Shown here piece after piece: positions 1 through 9,131 of a DNA stretch of 64,000 nt (positions are counted from its first letter, which is position 1; the number at the start of each line of letters is the position of its first letter). Below the pieces are notes generated by a model. The model searched no databases, had not been told where the DNA came from, and was given only the letters and a program-made list of their open reading frames with translations. The stretch covers positions 220,676 through 284,675 of the forward strand of contig NZ_LN824141.1 in assembly GCF_000953715.1 (NCBI RefSeq), written 5' to 3'. Source of the DNA: Defluviitoga tunisiensis (GTDB lineage Bacteria > Thermotogota > Thermotogae > Petrotogales > Petrotogaceae). The position numbers and the translations under genes were made by a program.

Positions 1-683
1 AGCTTATAAATAATTTTTGCAGCATTAAAATCATGAAAACTAAAGCTACATCCATAATGGCCATTAAGACTTACATATTTTGAATCAGTAATTCTCAAAT
101 CTTTTTCTGCTTTTTCGGTTAAAATTTTATATACCAAACTATCTTCTGTGTTGTTAAAATCCCCAACTATAATTACAGGAACATCCTTAGCAATATTTTT
201 AACTTTTTCGAGTAATAAATAGGCGCTGTTTAACATCGCTTTATGCCCAAAATGGTCAAAATGAGTATTGAAGAAAAGAAGAGAATTGTTCACATCTTTC
301 AATGTAAATTTAGCCCATGTTGTAATCCTTACACATGCTGCATCCCAACCTATACTACCCTTAACTTCAGGTGTATCAGATAACCAAAACGTTCCCCATT
401 TCTCTAGTATGAATTTATCTTTCTTGTAAAATATAGGAACGAATTCTCCTTTATCTATGCCATCTTCTCTTCCGACTCCAACATAATCATACTCATCTAA
501 ATAATCACTTAAATATTCCAATTGATTTTTTAATACTTCTTGAAATCCTATCAAATCCATATTATGATACTTTAACAGTCCAACTACTATGTTTCGTCTG
601 CATTTCCATGATCTTACTCCAAAATCTAATATATTGTCATAACGTATGTTAAAACTGCATACCCGTAATTTTGAATTTTTCAT
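1..683 (-). CDS. Endonuclease/exonuclease/phosphatase-family protein (partial, C-terminus outside window)
   Basis: The minus-strand frame opens with ATG at 683, preceded by a GGAGCT ribosome binding site, and runs off the left edge after about 227 codons. The translation starts MKNSKLRVCSFNIRYDN and contains DLIGFQEV and VIIVGDFNNTEDS, the DNase I-like (EEP) fold motifs that hold the metal-binding Glu and the Asp-x-Asn of the active site. The family covers DNases, phosphodiesterases and sugar/inositol phosphatases, so the substrate is not defined. No signal peptide is visible, suggesting a cytoplasmic enzyme. It lies 79 bp downstream of the alpha-mannosidase on the same strand and may be co-transcribed with it. 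The C-terminal catalytic His region is not in view. Confidence 0.85.
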   Translation of the reverse strand, partial: MKNSKLRVCSFNIRYDNILDFGVRSWKCRRNIVVGLLKYHNMDLIGFQEVLKNQLEYLSDYLDEYDYVGVGREDGIDKGEFVPIFYKKDKFILEKWGTFWLSDTPEVKGSIGWDAACVRITTWAKFTLKDVNNSLLFFNTHFDHFGHKAMLNSAYLLLEKVKNIAKDVPVIIVGDFNNTEDSLVYKILTEKAEKDLRITDSKYVSLNGHYGCSFSFHDFNAAKIIYK

Positions 684-762
684 TATTTGAAGCTCCTAAA
701 ATGTTGAATGAAGACACACAAGTATCATTTGAAATTTATAAACTATTTCAAAAGCAAAATTG

Positions 763-3700
763 TTATAGATCTACTTTAAACGTTTTTATTTCATATGGGT
801 TTATATTAAATACTATCTTGTTATCTTCAAAAGATATTTGTTTTCCTTCTTCTTCAATTAAGTTTGTTTCCCACGCATTTTTTATATTTTTATAGAAGGT
901 TAATGATACACCTTGTTTTCTATTACCTTTACTTTCGTAAACTCTAATAATTATAGAATTATCATCTTCGGCCTTTTTAATAGTCTCAACTATTATATCA
1001 GAATCACTAATTTTAAAGAAAGAAAAACTGTTGGGCAATTTTCCTTTTTTATTCATATCAGTTTTTTCTACAATAACTGGATAATTAAGTTTATATGCTT
1101 CTTCAATTACCTGAGCTTCTCTCCACGTTTTATAATGAGGCAAAAGACTATATACAAATCTATGTTCTGTTCTATCAGCCGTTTCATCAGGATCTACCGG
1201 AGATCTTAAAAGAGTTATTCTCATAATATTATCTTTTATATCATAACCATACTTACAGTCGTTTAGGATAGAAACACCATAGTTACCTTCTGATAAATCT
1301 GCCCATTTTTGTGCAGGAACCTCAAATTTCGCAATATCATAACTAGTATTATTTGTTGTTGATCGTTCTATATTACCAAATTGGATATTATAAGTTGCTT
1401 TTGTACTTCTAATATTAACAGGAAATGCCGCCTTTAAAAGAATTTGCTTTTCTTTCCAATCAATTTTTGTATCAAAATCTATCCTTCTTGAATGATTGTA
1501 AACTATAACTCTTTGTTCGATTTTTGACTCATAAAATTTCCAGGTAAATTTTAATATACCTCTATAATTGTCACTTTCTTCTACTTCTACTTCCACTAAA
1601 TCTGTAACTTCCTTCATCTTTTCATTAAAATATGGCGAGATATCCCAAGCATCAAAAAAGTATGGTCTATCCTCAAAAGCTTGTAATACATTACCACATT
1701 TTCCTTCTTCTAATACTTCTCTTTGATTTTCTTTATCATATAATCTCTTGATTTGTCCTCTTTCATTAAATTCTATTATATAGAATTTGTTTTCTATAAT
1801 ATCCCTGCTAACCTTTATTTTTTCATTCTCTGAATTTGATTCTTCTATTTCAGACAAACTTACAGTTTTATAGCCTAGGGGAGGTATACCTTTTATTATA
1901 GCTTTTTTCCCATTTTCTAATTCAATAAGCTCTTCTCTTTCAAAATTTGTAGTATTAAAAAGTACAACACTATCCTCTTGGGTTTTTATATGATTTGAAA
2001 TCAAAGAGATTGCTTTCTGTATTTCATTATTGGCAATTCCTTTTATTTTTTCAAAATCTTTTCGAGCGTCCTCGTATACTTCTCTGATAGAAGAACCTGG
2101 CAAAATATCGTGAAATTGATTTAAAAGAAGTAATTCCCATCCCTCATTTAATGAATCTTTAGGATATTCATAATCATCAAACAAAGACTTAGCAACTGAA
2201 TTTATGAATTCTGCGTTGTGATATAAAACCTCTGACTTTCTATTATCTCTTTTTATAAAAGCTTGAGAAGTATAGGTACCTCTATGAAGTTCAAAGTAAA
2301 GTTCGTCGTCCCAAACAGGAACATTTTCATTTTGTATTCGTTTTTCTAATCGTTCAAAGTATTTTTCCACACTTCCCATTTCAATATCGTTTAACACGGG
2401 AATTTGCTTCATGGCTTCATAGTTTTCTAACATTTCAAACGTTGGACCTCCTCCACCGTCTCCCCAGCCAAAAACTAAAAGCAGCTCTTCGTTTATATCT
2501 TTTTGCTTGTAGTTGTCCCATATGCCTTGTACAGTAAACGGTTCTAGCATACCATTGTATGTATAAAAATAATTATTTTCATCTGGTGTAGTTATAAAAT
2601 GAGCTAATATTTCCGTTCCATCTATTCCTTTCCACCAAAAAGTGTCGAATGGAAACCTGTTTATTTCGTTCCAACTTATTTTGGTAGTAGCAAAATATTT
2701 CATCCCTGATTTTTTAATTATTTGAGGCAAAGAATATGTGTATCCAAATGCATCTGGTAGCCAAACAACTTTTGAGTCTACTCCGAATTCTTCTCTTAAA
2801 AATCTCTTCCCAAATAAAATTTGCCTTATAAGAAATTCAGCAGGTGAAATATTTGAATCAGATTCGACCCACATGCCACCTGTTGCTTCCCATTTTCCTT
2901 CTTTTATTTTTTCTTTAACCTTTTCGTATAATTCCGGATAATCTTTTTTAAAATATTTATATAGGCATGGAGAAGAATGAATAAATGTATATTCGGGATA
3001 TTCTTCCATTAAATTTAAAACAGTTGCAAATGTTCTTTGTGCTTTTTCTCTAGTATGAAGAACCCTCCATAACCATGCCATATCTATATGAGAATGACCA
3101 GTTACAATAACCCTAGGGATTTCCCTTTTTAGAAAATTTAATTTCCCGAGCCCTTCTTGAAGGCAAGTAAGCGCTTCATCTATAGAATCATAGTATTCTT
3201 GAGATCGAGGATAAGCAAAATTTATTTTTTTATATGAATCGTTCAAAATATTTAACAACCTTGAATTGGCAATATCATTTTTATCTAATTCTTCAATTGT
3301 ATCTAAGACGTTTTTCGCCAAGAAATAATATTTTTGTGCAACAGGATTTACATCAAAAAATTCCAAGCCAAAAAACGTATAATCAAGTTCCCCTCTTAAT
3401 CCTGTCCAAGACCTAATATATATAGAGAAAGATCTCTTTTCTATCCATTTTTGAGCTAAAAATATACCTTTGTGATATTTATCGATACCTTGAAGTGCAA
3501 TTCCATCAATGAAAAGTAGTGATTCTGGATAATTTGGAACTACATCTAAATTACTAGTTTTTGCAAGAGAGGGGACTAAAAAAATCCTTCCTTCTTGTAA
3601 ATGTTCGGGAAGGGTTATTTCAGCTTTAAACCAAAAAATCTTATCGTATCCTCCCCATCTTTGCCCACTTGTAATTTTTCCCCATTTAATTGAGTCATCA

Positions 3701-3843
3701 AAGTCTGGTTTAAATTTTCTTTCATGATCTTCAAAATAATACATCTCTTGAACTTGATATAAAGATACTTCCTCATTCTTTTTTATTGACCATAATCCAT
3801 TTGCTAATTTATTTTTTGTGATGCTTTGTAATTTTTCCAACAT
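763..3843 (-). CDS. Alpha-mannosidase, glycoside hydrolase family 38
   Basis: This 1026-residue protein is a typical full-length bacterial GH38 enzyme, which removes alpha-mannose residues. An N-terminal beta domain (about 1-240) precedes the catalytic domain with TGHSHIDMAWLW, giving zinc ligands near H252 and D254, and WLPDAFGY with the likely nucleophile D364. The C-terminal part (about 650-1026) is the beta-rich family domain. There is no signal peptide, so it is probably cytoplasmic and acts on imported mannosides. The ATG at 3843 has GAGGAGGAT about 8 bp upstream. A copy of the dispersed CTTTAGAAAT repeat lies just upstream with a TATAAT box about 60 bp from the start codon, suggesting repeat-borne transcription. 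Confidence 0.95.
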   Translation of the reverse strand: MLEKLQSITKNKLANGLWSIKKNEEVSLYQVQEMYYFEDHERKFKPDFDDSIKWGKITSGQRWGGYDKIFWFKAEITLPEHLQEGRIFLVPSLAKTSNLDVVPNYPESLLFIDGIALQGIDKYHKGIFLAQKWIEKRSFSIYIRSWTGLRGELDYTFFGLEFFDVNPVAQKYYFLAKNVLDTIEELDKNDIANSRLLNILNDSYKKINFAYPRSQEYYDSIDEALTCLQEGLGKLNFLKREIPRVIVTGHSHIDMAWLWRVLHTREKAQRTFATVLNLMEEYPEYTFIHSSPCLYKYFKKDYPELYEKVKEKIKEGKWEATGGMWVESDSNISPAEFLIRQILFGKRFLREEFGVDSKVVWLPDAFGYTYSLPQIIKKSGMKYFATTKISWNEINRFPFDTFWWKGIDGTEILAHFITTPDENNYFYTYNGMLEPFTVQGIWDNYKQKDINEELLLVFGWGDGGGGPTFEMLENYEAMKQIPVLNDIEMGSVEKYFERLEKRIQNENVPVWDDELYFELHRGTYTSQAFIKRDNRKSEVLYHNAEFINSVAKSLFDDYEYPKDSLNEGWELLLLNQFHDILPGSSIREVYEDARKDFEKIKGIANNEIQKAISLISNHIKTQEDSVVLFNTTNFEREELIELENGKKAIIKGIPPLGYKTVSLSEIEESNSENEKIKVSRDIIENKFYIIEFNERGQIKRLYDKENQREVLEEGKCGNVLQAFEDRPYFFDAWDISPYFNEKMKEVTDLVEVEVEESDNYRGILKFTWKFYESKIEQRVIVYNHSRRIDFDTKIDWKEKQILLKAAFPVNIRSTKATYNIQFGNIERSTTNNTSYDIAKFEVPAQKWADLSEGNYGVSILNDCKYGYDIKDNIMRITLLRSPVDPDETADRTEHRFVYSLLPHYKTWREAQVIEEAYKLNYPVIVEKTDMNKKGKLPNSFSFFKISDSDIIVETIKKAEDDNSIIIRVYESKGNRKQGVSLTFYKNIKNAWETNLIEEEGKQISFEDNKIVFNINPYEIKTFKVDL

Positions 3844-3879
3844 ATTTTTTATCCTCCTCGTTTAATAGAAAATTACATA

Positions 3880-4082
3880 CTTTAGAAATTTCAAAATCCT
3901 GATTATATATATGTTTTAGAATTGATTTTTCTTACAAAATACCTCCTCAGTTCTAATCCTTACTAATCCTGAATTTTTTGAATTTTTCGGTACTTGTACC
4001 AAGGCAGGGGGAGGGTTACGCCCTGGACCCGTTATAAAATTCAAATGTTTGATTTCTTGAAAATTATGATTTATAAAGTCCC
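3880..4082 (-). repeat. Dispersed CTTTAGAAAT repeat (MITE-like), copy 1, upstream of alpha-mannosidase
   Basis: One end reads CTTTAGAAATTTC at 3880 and the other contains the degenerate TATAAAGTC near 4075-4082. The interior shares the family order: TTACAAAATACCTCC, then TTTTTCGGTACTTGTACCAA, a G-rich/C-rich hairpin (GGGAGGGTTACGCCCTGG), and a GTTATAAAATTCAAA block. Read toward the mannosidase it ends with TATAAT (complement of 3902-3907) followed by TTTCTAAAG. It has no coding capacity and is recognised by comparison with the copies at 16.2, 18.4, 34.5, 50.2 and 60.0 kb. Confidence 0.8.
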
Positions 4083-4099
4083 TATATAATCCACAATTA

Positions 4100-4205
4100 A
4101 TGAATTACTTTAAATTCTTCGGAATTTGACCGAGAAAAAGAAAGGAGCCTATGTCCTGAACCCACTATAAATACAAATGCTTATTTTCTGAAAAAAGCCA
4201 TTATT
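4100..4205 (-). repeat. Partial second copy of the dispersed repeat, same orientation
   Basis: This repeats the middle part of the family: GAATTACTTTAAATTCTTCGG, a degenerate hairpin region, GAACCCACTATAAAT and GAAAAAAGCCATT. It lacks the CTTTAGAAAT terminus. With copy 1 it forms a head-to-tail partial array. From 4206 to 4463 I see only AT-rich sequence and no gene. Confidence 0.6.
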
Positions 4206-4463
4206 AAATTTATTTTTCTTTTAATTATTCTTGTAGCTTTTTTGTTTTAATTATTCAATTAATTATATATTCAATATACAATTATACTGTATTTAATTCT
4301 CAAATAGATCTGAGAAATGAGTAGCTTGCTTTCTATAACTAAATAGAGACTTTTTTCAATATAAATTCTAAAAATGACTTTTCTTGTAAGTGGAAACTAA
4401 GAATATTTTATGATAGAATTATTTTGTGTTGTTGGTATTAAATACTTTGAGGGGTGGATCTGT

Positions 4464-5399
4464 ATGTGGGCTAGATATATTTCTTTTTTTATATTGAGTG
4501 CTTCTATGCTGTATTTAGTAATTTATTCAATTATTTTTTCTTTCAAGTTTAGTTTAACTGCTTTTTTTCTTTTGTTAGTGTTTGGTTTTAGCATCTTATA
4601 TGCTATTTTTACTGAATTTAAAGCCATAAAAAAATCTTCAAAAACTAAAACTACTTTCAATTTTTTGTCTCTTTTGTGTGTTTTCGGTGGTGCACTTTCA
4701 ACTTATTTTTTGAACATATATTTAAGCCAAGGTTCAATCATTGCAGCCAGTTTAATCGGAATTATTGGTTCTATCTTTTTTCCTAAGTACTCTTTACCTA
4801 TATATACTGGAGCCTTTGTAGGCATGATTTCTCCTGATTTTTCTCATAATTTTTATCATATTTGTGCTGCTTGTATAATTGCGGGATTTATTTATGAATT
4901 ATCTAAAGAAATATTTGTGGGAGCTGGAGGAAAATTAGGGACAATAGCTTTTAGTTCGTGGCTTATTACTTATTTAATTTTTGATTTAACTCTTTTACAA
5001 TCTTCATTTAATTATCAAATTGGATACGAATTATTATTAATTAGTTTTATAGGTGCAATAACTACCTATGTCCTTTACAATTATTTTTCTTTAGATCCTG
5101 TTTTATCATCTGCTTTAATAAGTTTGATAGGTGCTTTAATCTTGCCTGTAATAATTCCTGATTTAAAAAACATATCACCTTCGGTTATTATGGCTGCTAC
5201 ATTTGCTGGAATGAGTTCAAAAAAGAGAGAGAATTGGTATAAAATGATTTTGATTTCTTTCATAGTACCTATTTTTTTCACTTGCAGTTATTGTAATCTT
5301 GGAGGAATAGGTGGAAAACTTGGAACAATAGCTTTTAGCAGTGTGTTAACCATAGATGGGATTTTTATTTTATTAAAAGATATATCATATAAAAATTAG
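4464..5399 (+). CDS. Polytopic membrane protein of unknown function with internal repeat
   Basis: I do not recognise a named family. From the ATG at 4464, preceded by GAGGGG at about 9 bp, it has 311 residues. A further in-frame ATG at 4410 has no ribosome binding site. The protein is almost wholly hydrophobic with roughly nine or ten predicted membrane segments and short loops. The segment GGKLGTIAFSS occurs twice, once mid-protein and once near the C-terminus, each at the start of a membrane helix, which points to an internal duplication. That is compatible with a transporter or channel but does not prove one. The lipid-kinase gene follows 30 bp downstream on the same strand. Confidence 0.75.
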   Translation: MWARYISFFILSASMLYLVIYSIIFSFKFSLTAFFLLLVFGFSILYAIFTEFKAIKKSSKTKTTFNFLSLLCVFGGALSTYFLNIYLSQGSIIAASLIGIIGSIFFPKYSLPIYTGAFVGMISPDFSHNFYHICAACIIAGFIYELSKEIFVGAGGKLGTIAFSSWLITYLIFDLTLLQSSFNYQIGYELLLISFIGAITTYVLYNYFSLDPVLSSALISLIGALILPVIIPDLKNISPSVIMAATFAGMSSKKRENWYKMILISFIVPIFFTCSYCNLGGIGGKLGTIAFSSVLTIDGIFILLKDISYKN

Positions 5400-5429
5400 T
5401 CAAATAAGTTGAAGGCGAGATGATAGCTT

Positions 5430-6362
5430 ATGATAGAGGACAAAATTTTGTTTATAGTTAATCCAAAAGCTTGTGGTGGAAGATCTTTAAAAATTTGGGA
5501 GAAAAAGATTTATCCTCTTTTAACAAAAAGTAATGATCTTAAGTTTGACTATGTTTTTACAGAAAAGCCTTTTGATGGATTTAGATTAGCTATGAAAGGA
5601 ATAGAAAAAGGATATAGAAAGTTAGTTTCTGTAGGCGGAGACGGCACTTTAAATGAAATTGTAAATGCAATCTTAATACAGAATTTTGTGGAACCTACTG
5701 AAATTGCTGTAGGTTCAATAGGTACCGGAAGAGGTAATGATTGGAGAAAAACAATTGGCATTCCAGAGGATTATAATGAATCTGTAAATATTTTAAAAAA
5801 CGAAAAATATATTTTACAAGATGTAGGAAAAGTCAGGTATATTCAAAATAAAAAAGAAAAAGAGAGATTTTTTATAAATATTGCAGGAATGGGTTTTGAT
5901 GCTGAGGTAACTTATAAAGCTAATAGAAAAAAGGAAAGACTAGCCACAAGTCTTTCCTATTCTATCAATCTTGTTAAAACTTTGTTTTCATATGAACCTA
6001 CAATTGTGAATATAATTGCAGATGGGCATATTGTCTATAATAATAAAGCTTTAACCTTAAATATTGGAATATGTAGATACAGTGGTGGGGGTATGATGTT
6101 TACACCAAATGCAATTTATAATGATGGGCTTTTCAACTTGACGGTAGTTGATGACATATCAATTTTAAAAATTCTAGCTAATTTGAGAGGGTTATATAAC
6201 GGCTCTTTTATAAAAAACCCATCAGTAAAAACTTTTAGAGCAAAAACAATTGACGTTTATTCACAAGAAAAACTCTATTTAGAGGTTGATGGCGAATCTT
6301 TAGGACATTCACCATTTCATTTTGAAATTTTACCTCAAACCCTTAAAGTTATTGTTGGTTAA
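5430..6362 (+). CDS. Diacylglycerol/lipid kinase, YegS/BmrU-like (DAGK catalytic domain)
   Basis: The 310-residue protein opens with KILFIVNPKACGG, the phosphate-binding first strand and loop of this family, and has the GGDGT nucleotide-binding motif at residues 69-73. GTGRGNDWRK and the C-terminal EVDGESLGHSPFHFEI are also typical. Members phosphorylate diacylglycerol or related lipid alcohols with ATP at the inner membrane face. The substrate cannot be assigned here. The ribosome binding site is weak (AAGGCGAG, about 13 bp from ATG). It follows the unknown membrane protein and ends 3 bp before the convergent chromate-transporter gene. Confidence 0.92.
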   Translation: MIEDKILFIVNPKACGGRSLKIWEKKIYPLLTKSNDLKFDYVFTEKPFDGFRLAMKGIEKGYRKLVSVGGDGTLNEIVNAILIQNFVEPTEIAVGSIGTGRGNDWRKTIGIPEDYNESVNILKNEKYILQDVGKVRYIQNKKEKERFFINIAGMGFDAEVTYKANRKKERLATSLSYSINLVKTLFSYEPTIVNIIADGHIVYNNKALTLNIGICRYSGGGMMFTPNAIYNDGLFNLTVVDDISILKILANLRGLYNGSFIKNPSVKTFRAKTIDVYSQEKLYLEVDGESLGHSPFHFEILPQTLKVIVG

Positions 6363-6365
6363 TTT

Positions 6366-6881
6366 TTATCCAAATACTATACCTATTAATGCCGTTACGA
6401 TAATAATTACCATCGGATTTACATCAGTAAATATCAACAATAATAAAACTATTATGAAAGTCAACAAATTAATTAGAGTTGTAATATTTGTAAATCCTAT
6501 AGTAAATCCTGATCCTAAAATTAAACCTATCACTGCTGGGGATAAAAATTTAAGAATATTTTGTTGGGTATCCCCAGTTCCATTTTTAAAAAAAGCAGCT
6601 ACACTAAGTCCTATAAGCAAAGATGGTGTAACAACCCCCAAAGTTGCAACTATAGAACCTATAAAGCCATATACCTTATATCCAACGTAAGTTGCACTAT
6701 TTATGGAAATAGAACCGGGGGTTACTTCAGCAATCGCTATAAGGTTTAAAAATTCTTCAATACTCATCCAATTATTCTTAACCAAATGCTCTTGGATGAG
6801 TGGAATTATTACGTACCCACCACCAAATCCAAATAAACCTATTTCAAAAAATGTCCCAAACAATTTTAGCAAAGTAAGCAT
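6366..6881 (-). CDS. Chromate transporter half-protein (ChrA domain), second of pair
   Basis: This 171-residue integral membrane protein carries GLFGFGGGYVIIPLIQ and AEVTPGSISIN, hallmarks of the chromate ion transporter (CHR) domain. Its length corresponds to one CHR domain of about six membrane helices. Long ChrA proteins fuse two such domains. The paired gene immediately upstream (6908-7468) encodes the complementary domain, so the two probably form a heterodimer, as known for short-chain CHR proteins. CHR proteins export chromate or related oxyanions, but the physiological substrate here is uncertain. The ribosome binding site is GAAGGGA. Confidence 0.9.
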   Translation of the reverse strand: MLTLLKLFGTFFEIGLFGFGGGYVIIPLIQEHLVKNNWMSIEEFLNLIAIAEVTPGSISINSATYVGYKVYGFIGSIVATLGVVTPSLLIGLSVAAFFKNGTGDTQQNILKFLSPAVIGLILGSGFTIGFTNITTLINLLTFIIVLLLLIFTDVNPMVIIIVTALIGIVFG

Positions 6882-6907
6882 CGTTGATAATCCCTTCTCT
6901 TCAATGA

Positions 6908-7468
6908 TTATTTATCTTTATTTTTTATTCTATTACTTAAAGAACCTATTATAAAGGCTCCTGCTATTATATAAATTGGATTTACACTAAAAATGGTTGT
7001 TAATAAAAAAGAAATTAAAAAAACTAGAAATAAAACAGTGGACCATTTAATACTTTTTGAAAGACTAAATGCAGCATATAAAATAAATGCAGCAACAGCC
7101 GGTCTTATTCCATTAAATGCCTTTTCTAATAAAGCTAATTCTCCTAAATTTGTTAGAGCAAGAGCAATTAATAAAATAATAACAAAGGAAGGCAAAATAA
7201 CACCTATTGCAGAGACTATTGAACCTATTATGCCTTCTATATTATATCCTAATAAAATAGATAAATTTACTGATACAGATCCTGGAATTGTTTGAGTTAA
7301 CGAAACAGTTTCTGTAAATTTCTCCTTTTCAAGCCATTTATTATTATCTACTATTTCCTTTTCCATCAGCGGAATCATAGCATACCCTCCACCGAAAGTG
7401 AATAGGCCAATTTTTAAAAAGGTTATAAACATACTGAATAATTTATTTTTTTCTTTTTTCGTTGTCAT
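6908..7468 (-). CDS. Chromate transporter half-protein (ChrA domain), first of pair
   Basis: From the ATG at 7468 with GGAGAC 7 bp upstream the protein is 186 residues long. The frame is open further upstream but adds only an unlikely hydrophobic extension with no ribosome binding site. GLFTFGGGYAMIPLME and TQTIPGSVSVN match the CHR-domain signature and align with the equivalent segments of its neighbour. It precedes the partner gene by 26 bp on the same strand, which indicates an operon. Confidence 0.9.
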   Translation of the reverse strand: MTTKKEKNKLFSMFITFLKIGLFTFGGGYAMIPLMEKEIVDNNKWLEKEKFTETVSLTQTIPGSVSVNLSILLGYNIEGIIGSIVSAIGVILPSFVIILLIALALTNLGELALLEKAFNGIRPAVAAFILYAAFSLSKSIKWSTVLFLVFLISFLLTTIFSVNPIYIIAGAFIIGSLSNRIKNKDK

Positions 7469-7593
7469 TAAATCGTCTCCTGTGATCTCTATTAAAAAAT
7501 TTATATAAAAAAAAGGGGAAAATATATAAAACCCCATGGGAAGTAAATTTATTTTTTAAATTTAGTTATAGTAATTAAAATATGATCTTCCTA

Positions 7594-8301
7594 CTATAAA
7601 CTCAATTCAGTGTAAAATTTGAAGTAATCAGCTCTAATTAAACTTTCTCTGAACTCCACGAATCTATCATCAGAATCATATGTATATCGAGTTGTTTGAA
7701 AGAGAGGCACATTTTCTTCTACTTCTAAAAGTTTTTGAGCCTCTAAGGAAGGTAAAACTGGTTCTAGATACTCTTTGGCTCTGACACACCTTATTCCTTC
7801 TCTTTCTAATACATCATATAAAGACTTGGTTTGAAGAAGTTTTTTATTATCAACTTTTTTAAGGTAATCACAAGGTATGTAAGAAGTTTCTAAAATTAGA
7901 GGGATCTCCCCCACCATTCCAATCCTTGTTATTTCCCATAATTCTAATTGTTCAAATTTATCAACGTCTCCTAATCCGTCAACTTTGTTAATAGAAATAA
8001 GCTTCGTTTTAGAATTCTCAATCTTCGTTGCTATGCTTCTACCAAAACTATAAAATTTAAGTAAACTCTGCTCCCATAGTAATGATTGAACTTTGTATCC
8101 TCTACCAGGATAACTTTTTATTGTACCTTGATGTTTTAACACTTCTAAAACTTTTCTAATAGTTGTTCTAGTGACGTGAAATTCTTCGGCCAATTCGTTT
8201 TCTGAAGGGAGATAAGAATTTAAGGAATATACTCCTTCATATATCCTAGTGGTTATTTCGTCGGCGATAATCTTATAAATAGGTACTTTATTCTTAGCCA
8301 T
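7594..8301 (-). CDS. GntR-family transcriptional regulator, HutC/UTRA type
   Basis: This 235-residue regulator has an N-terminal winged helix (about 1-72) with YLPSENELAEEFHVTRTTIR and a C-terminal UTRA effector-binding domain containing LILETSYIPCDY, PLFQTTRYTYD and the closing FVEFRESLIRADYFKF. UTRA domains bind small ligands such as sugar phosphates or amino-acid derivatives. The effector here is not evident. A 30-bp palindrome 44 bp upstream of the start is the obvious candidate autoregulatory operator. The ATG at 8301 is preceded by AGGAGC. The transporter and hydrolase genes in the neighbourhood are possible targets, which is inference only. Confidence 0.92.
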   Translation of the reverse strand: MAKNKVPIYKIIADEITTRIYEGVYSLNSYLPSENELAEEFHVTRTTIRKVLEVLKHQGTIKSYPGRGYKVQSLLWEQSLLKFYSFGRSIATKIENSKTKLISINKVDGLGDVDKFEQLELWEITRIGMVGEIPLILETSYIPCDYLKKVDNKKLLQTKSLYDVLEREGIRCVRAKEYLEPVLPSLEAQKLLEVEENVPLFQTTRYTYDSDDRFVEFRESLIRADYFKFYTELSL

Positions 8302-8344
8302 TATTTCATGCTCCTAAAGATTGAAGAAACCATAATTTAAACAT

Positions 8345-8374
8345 ATCTGTCTACACAAACTTGTGTAGACAGAT
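8345..8374. promoter_or_regulatory. Near-perfect 30-bp palindrome, putative GntR operator
   Basis: The left arm ATCTGTCTACACA is the exact reverse complement of the right arm TGTGTAGACAGAT. Only the centre departs from perfect symmetry. The core TGTCTACA/TGTAGACA resembles the half sites bound by HutC-subfamily GntR regulators. It lies 44 bp upstream of the regulator's ATG, where it could overlap the promoter. Confidence 0.75.
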
Positions 8375-8461
8375 TATATCAAATAATAAAAGATTAATCA
8401 ACAGAATAATTATAATTTTAGGTTAACATTATATGTCTTTTAACTTACCCAATATTTTATA

Positions 8462-8917
8462 TTATTTAGTATAAATATGGGCAATATTTGTTGCAGCGAA
8501 AGAATACGGTTTTGTCTTACAATCATATCCAAGACCTTTTACATATCCTGTTAAAGAATTAAAAATATCTTTTGATTTTCCGTTCAAACCAATATCTAAG
8601 TGTATTTCAGGCCTTTTTAACTGTAATTCTTCTTCTAGAAACTTTGCTGTTTCTAAGCTTAGTTCCGCTTCTTTAATAAGTCTATTATACATATCATATC
8701 TTTTATTTTCTCGAGTAAGATAATAAAAGTAAGTTCCACCACTTCCTGTTTTATAAATAACGATAGCAGTTGCAAATACCACATTTCCATTTCTCGAGTG
8801 GCTATCAGTCCCAACCCATATTTTTACCTCTTCTTCTGAAGAAAATTCTTTAATAAAATCTGAGATTTCTAAAGATTCAACAAAACCTATGGTTGGATTT
8901 TTTAATCTGAAGTTAAT
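8462..8917 (-). CDS. YkuK-like (DUF458, RNase H-like fold) protein with apparent non-canonical ATT start
   Basis: The frame encodes about 151 residues. Residues GFVESLEISDFIKEF, then KIWVGTDSHSRNGN, VVFATAIVIYK, LDIGLNGKSKDIF and the terminal KPYSFAATNIAHIYTK follow the Bacillus YkuK/DUF458 pattern, whose function is unknown. The first canonical start is GTG at 8782, which would delete the conserved GTDSH motif. The frame is open upstream, after a TAG, from about 8930, and the only plausible initiator is ATT at 8917-8915, directly preceded by an AAAAGGGG ribosome binding site. ATT initiation is known for infC. Alternatives are a sequencing error or a decayed start. Confidence 0.7.
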   Translation of the reverse strand: MNFRLKNPTIGFVESLEISDFIKEFSSEEEVKIWVGTDSHSRNGNVVFATAIVIYKTGSGGTYFYYLTRENKRYDMYNRLIKEAELSLETAKFLEEELQLKRPEIHLDIGLNGKSKDIFNSLTGYVKGLGYDCKTKPYSFAATNIAHIYTK

Positions 8918-9131
8918 GTCCCCCTTTTTTCTTTTCTACAATTATACAACAAAATACTAATATTGCAACATATATATTATTTGTTATAAAACCTATAATA
9001 GTTCAAAACAAAATAATCAATTCCTTCAAAAAAGAAAATATTTGATAAATTATATGGTAAAATAGATACATATCCCCAACATTTAAAACAACTTAATTAA
9101 TATTTTATCATTTTAACGTGGAGGTATACTA

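Noticed and set aside
7506..7540. Possible terminator after the GntR gene on the minus strand (GGGG/CCCC with T-tract)
   Set aside because: The stem is only 4 bp with a T-rich, unpaired loop, too weak to call.
8462..8782. GTG 8782 as the start of the ykuK-like gene
   Set aside because: It would remove the conserved GTDSH strand, which is clearly encoded in frame upstream.
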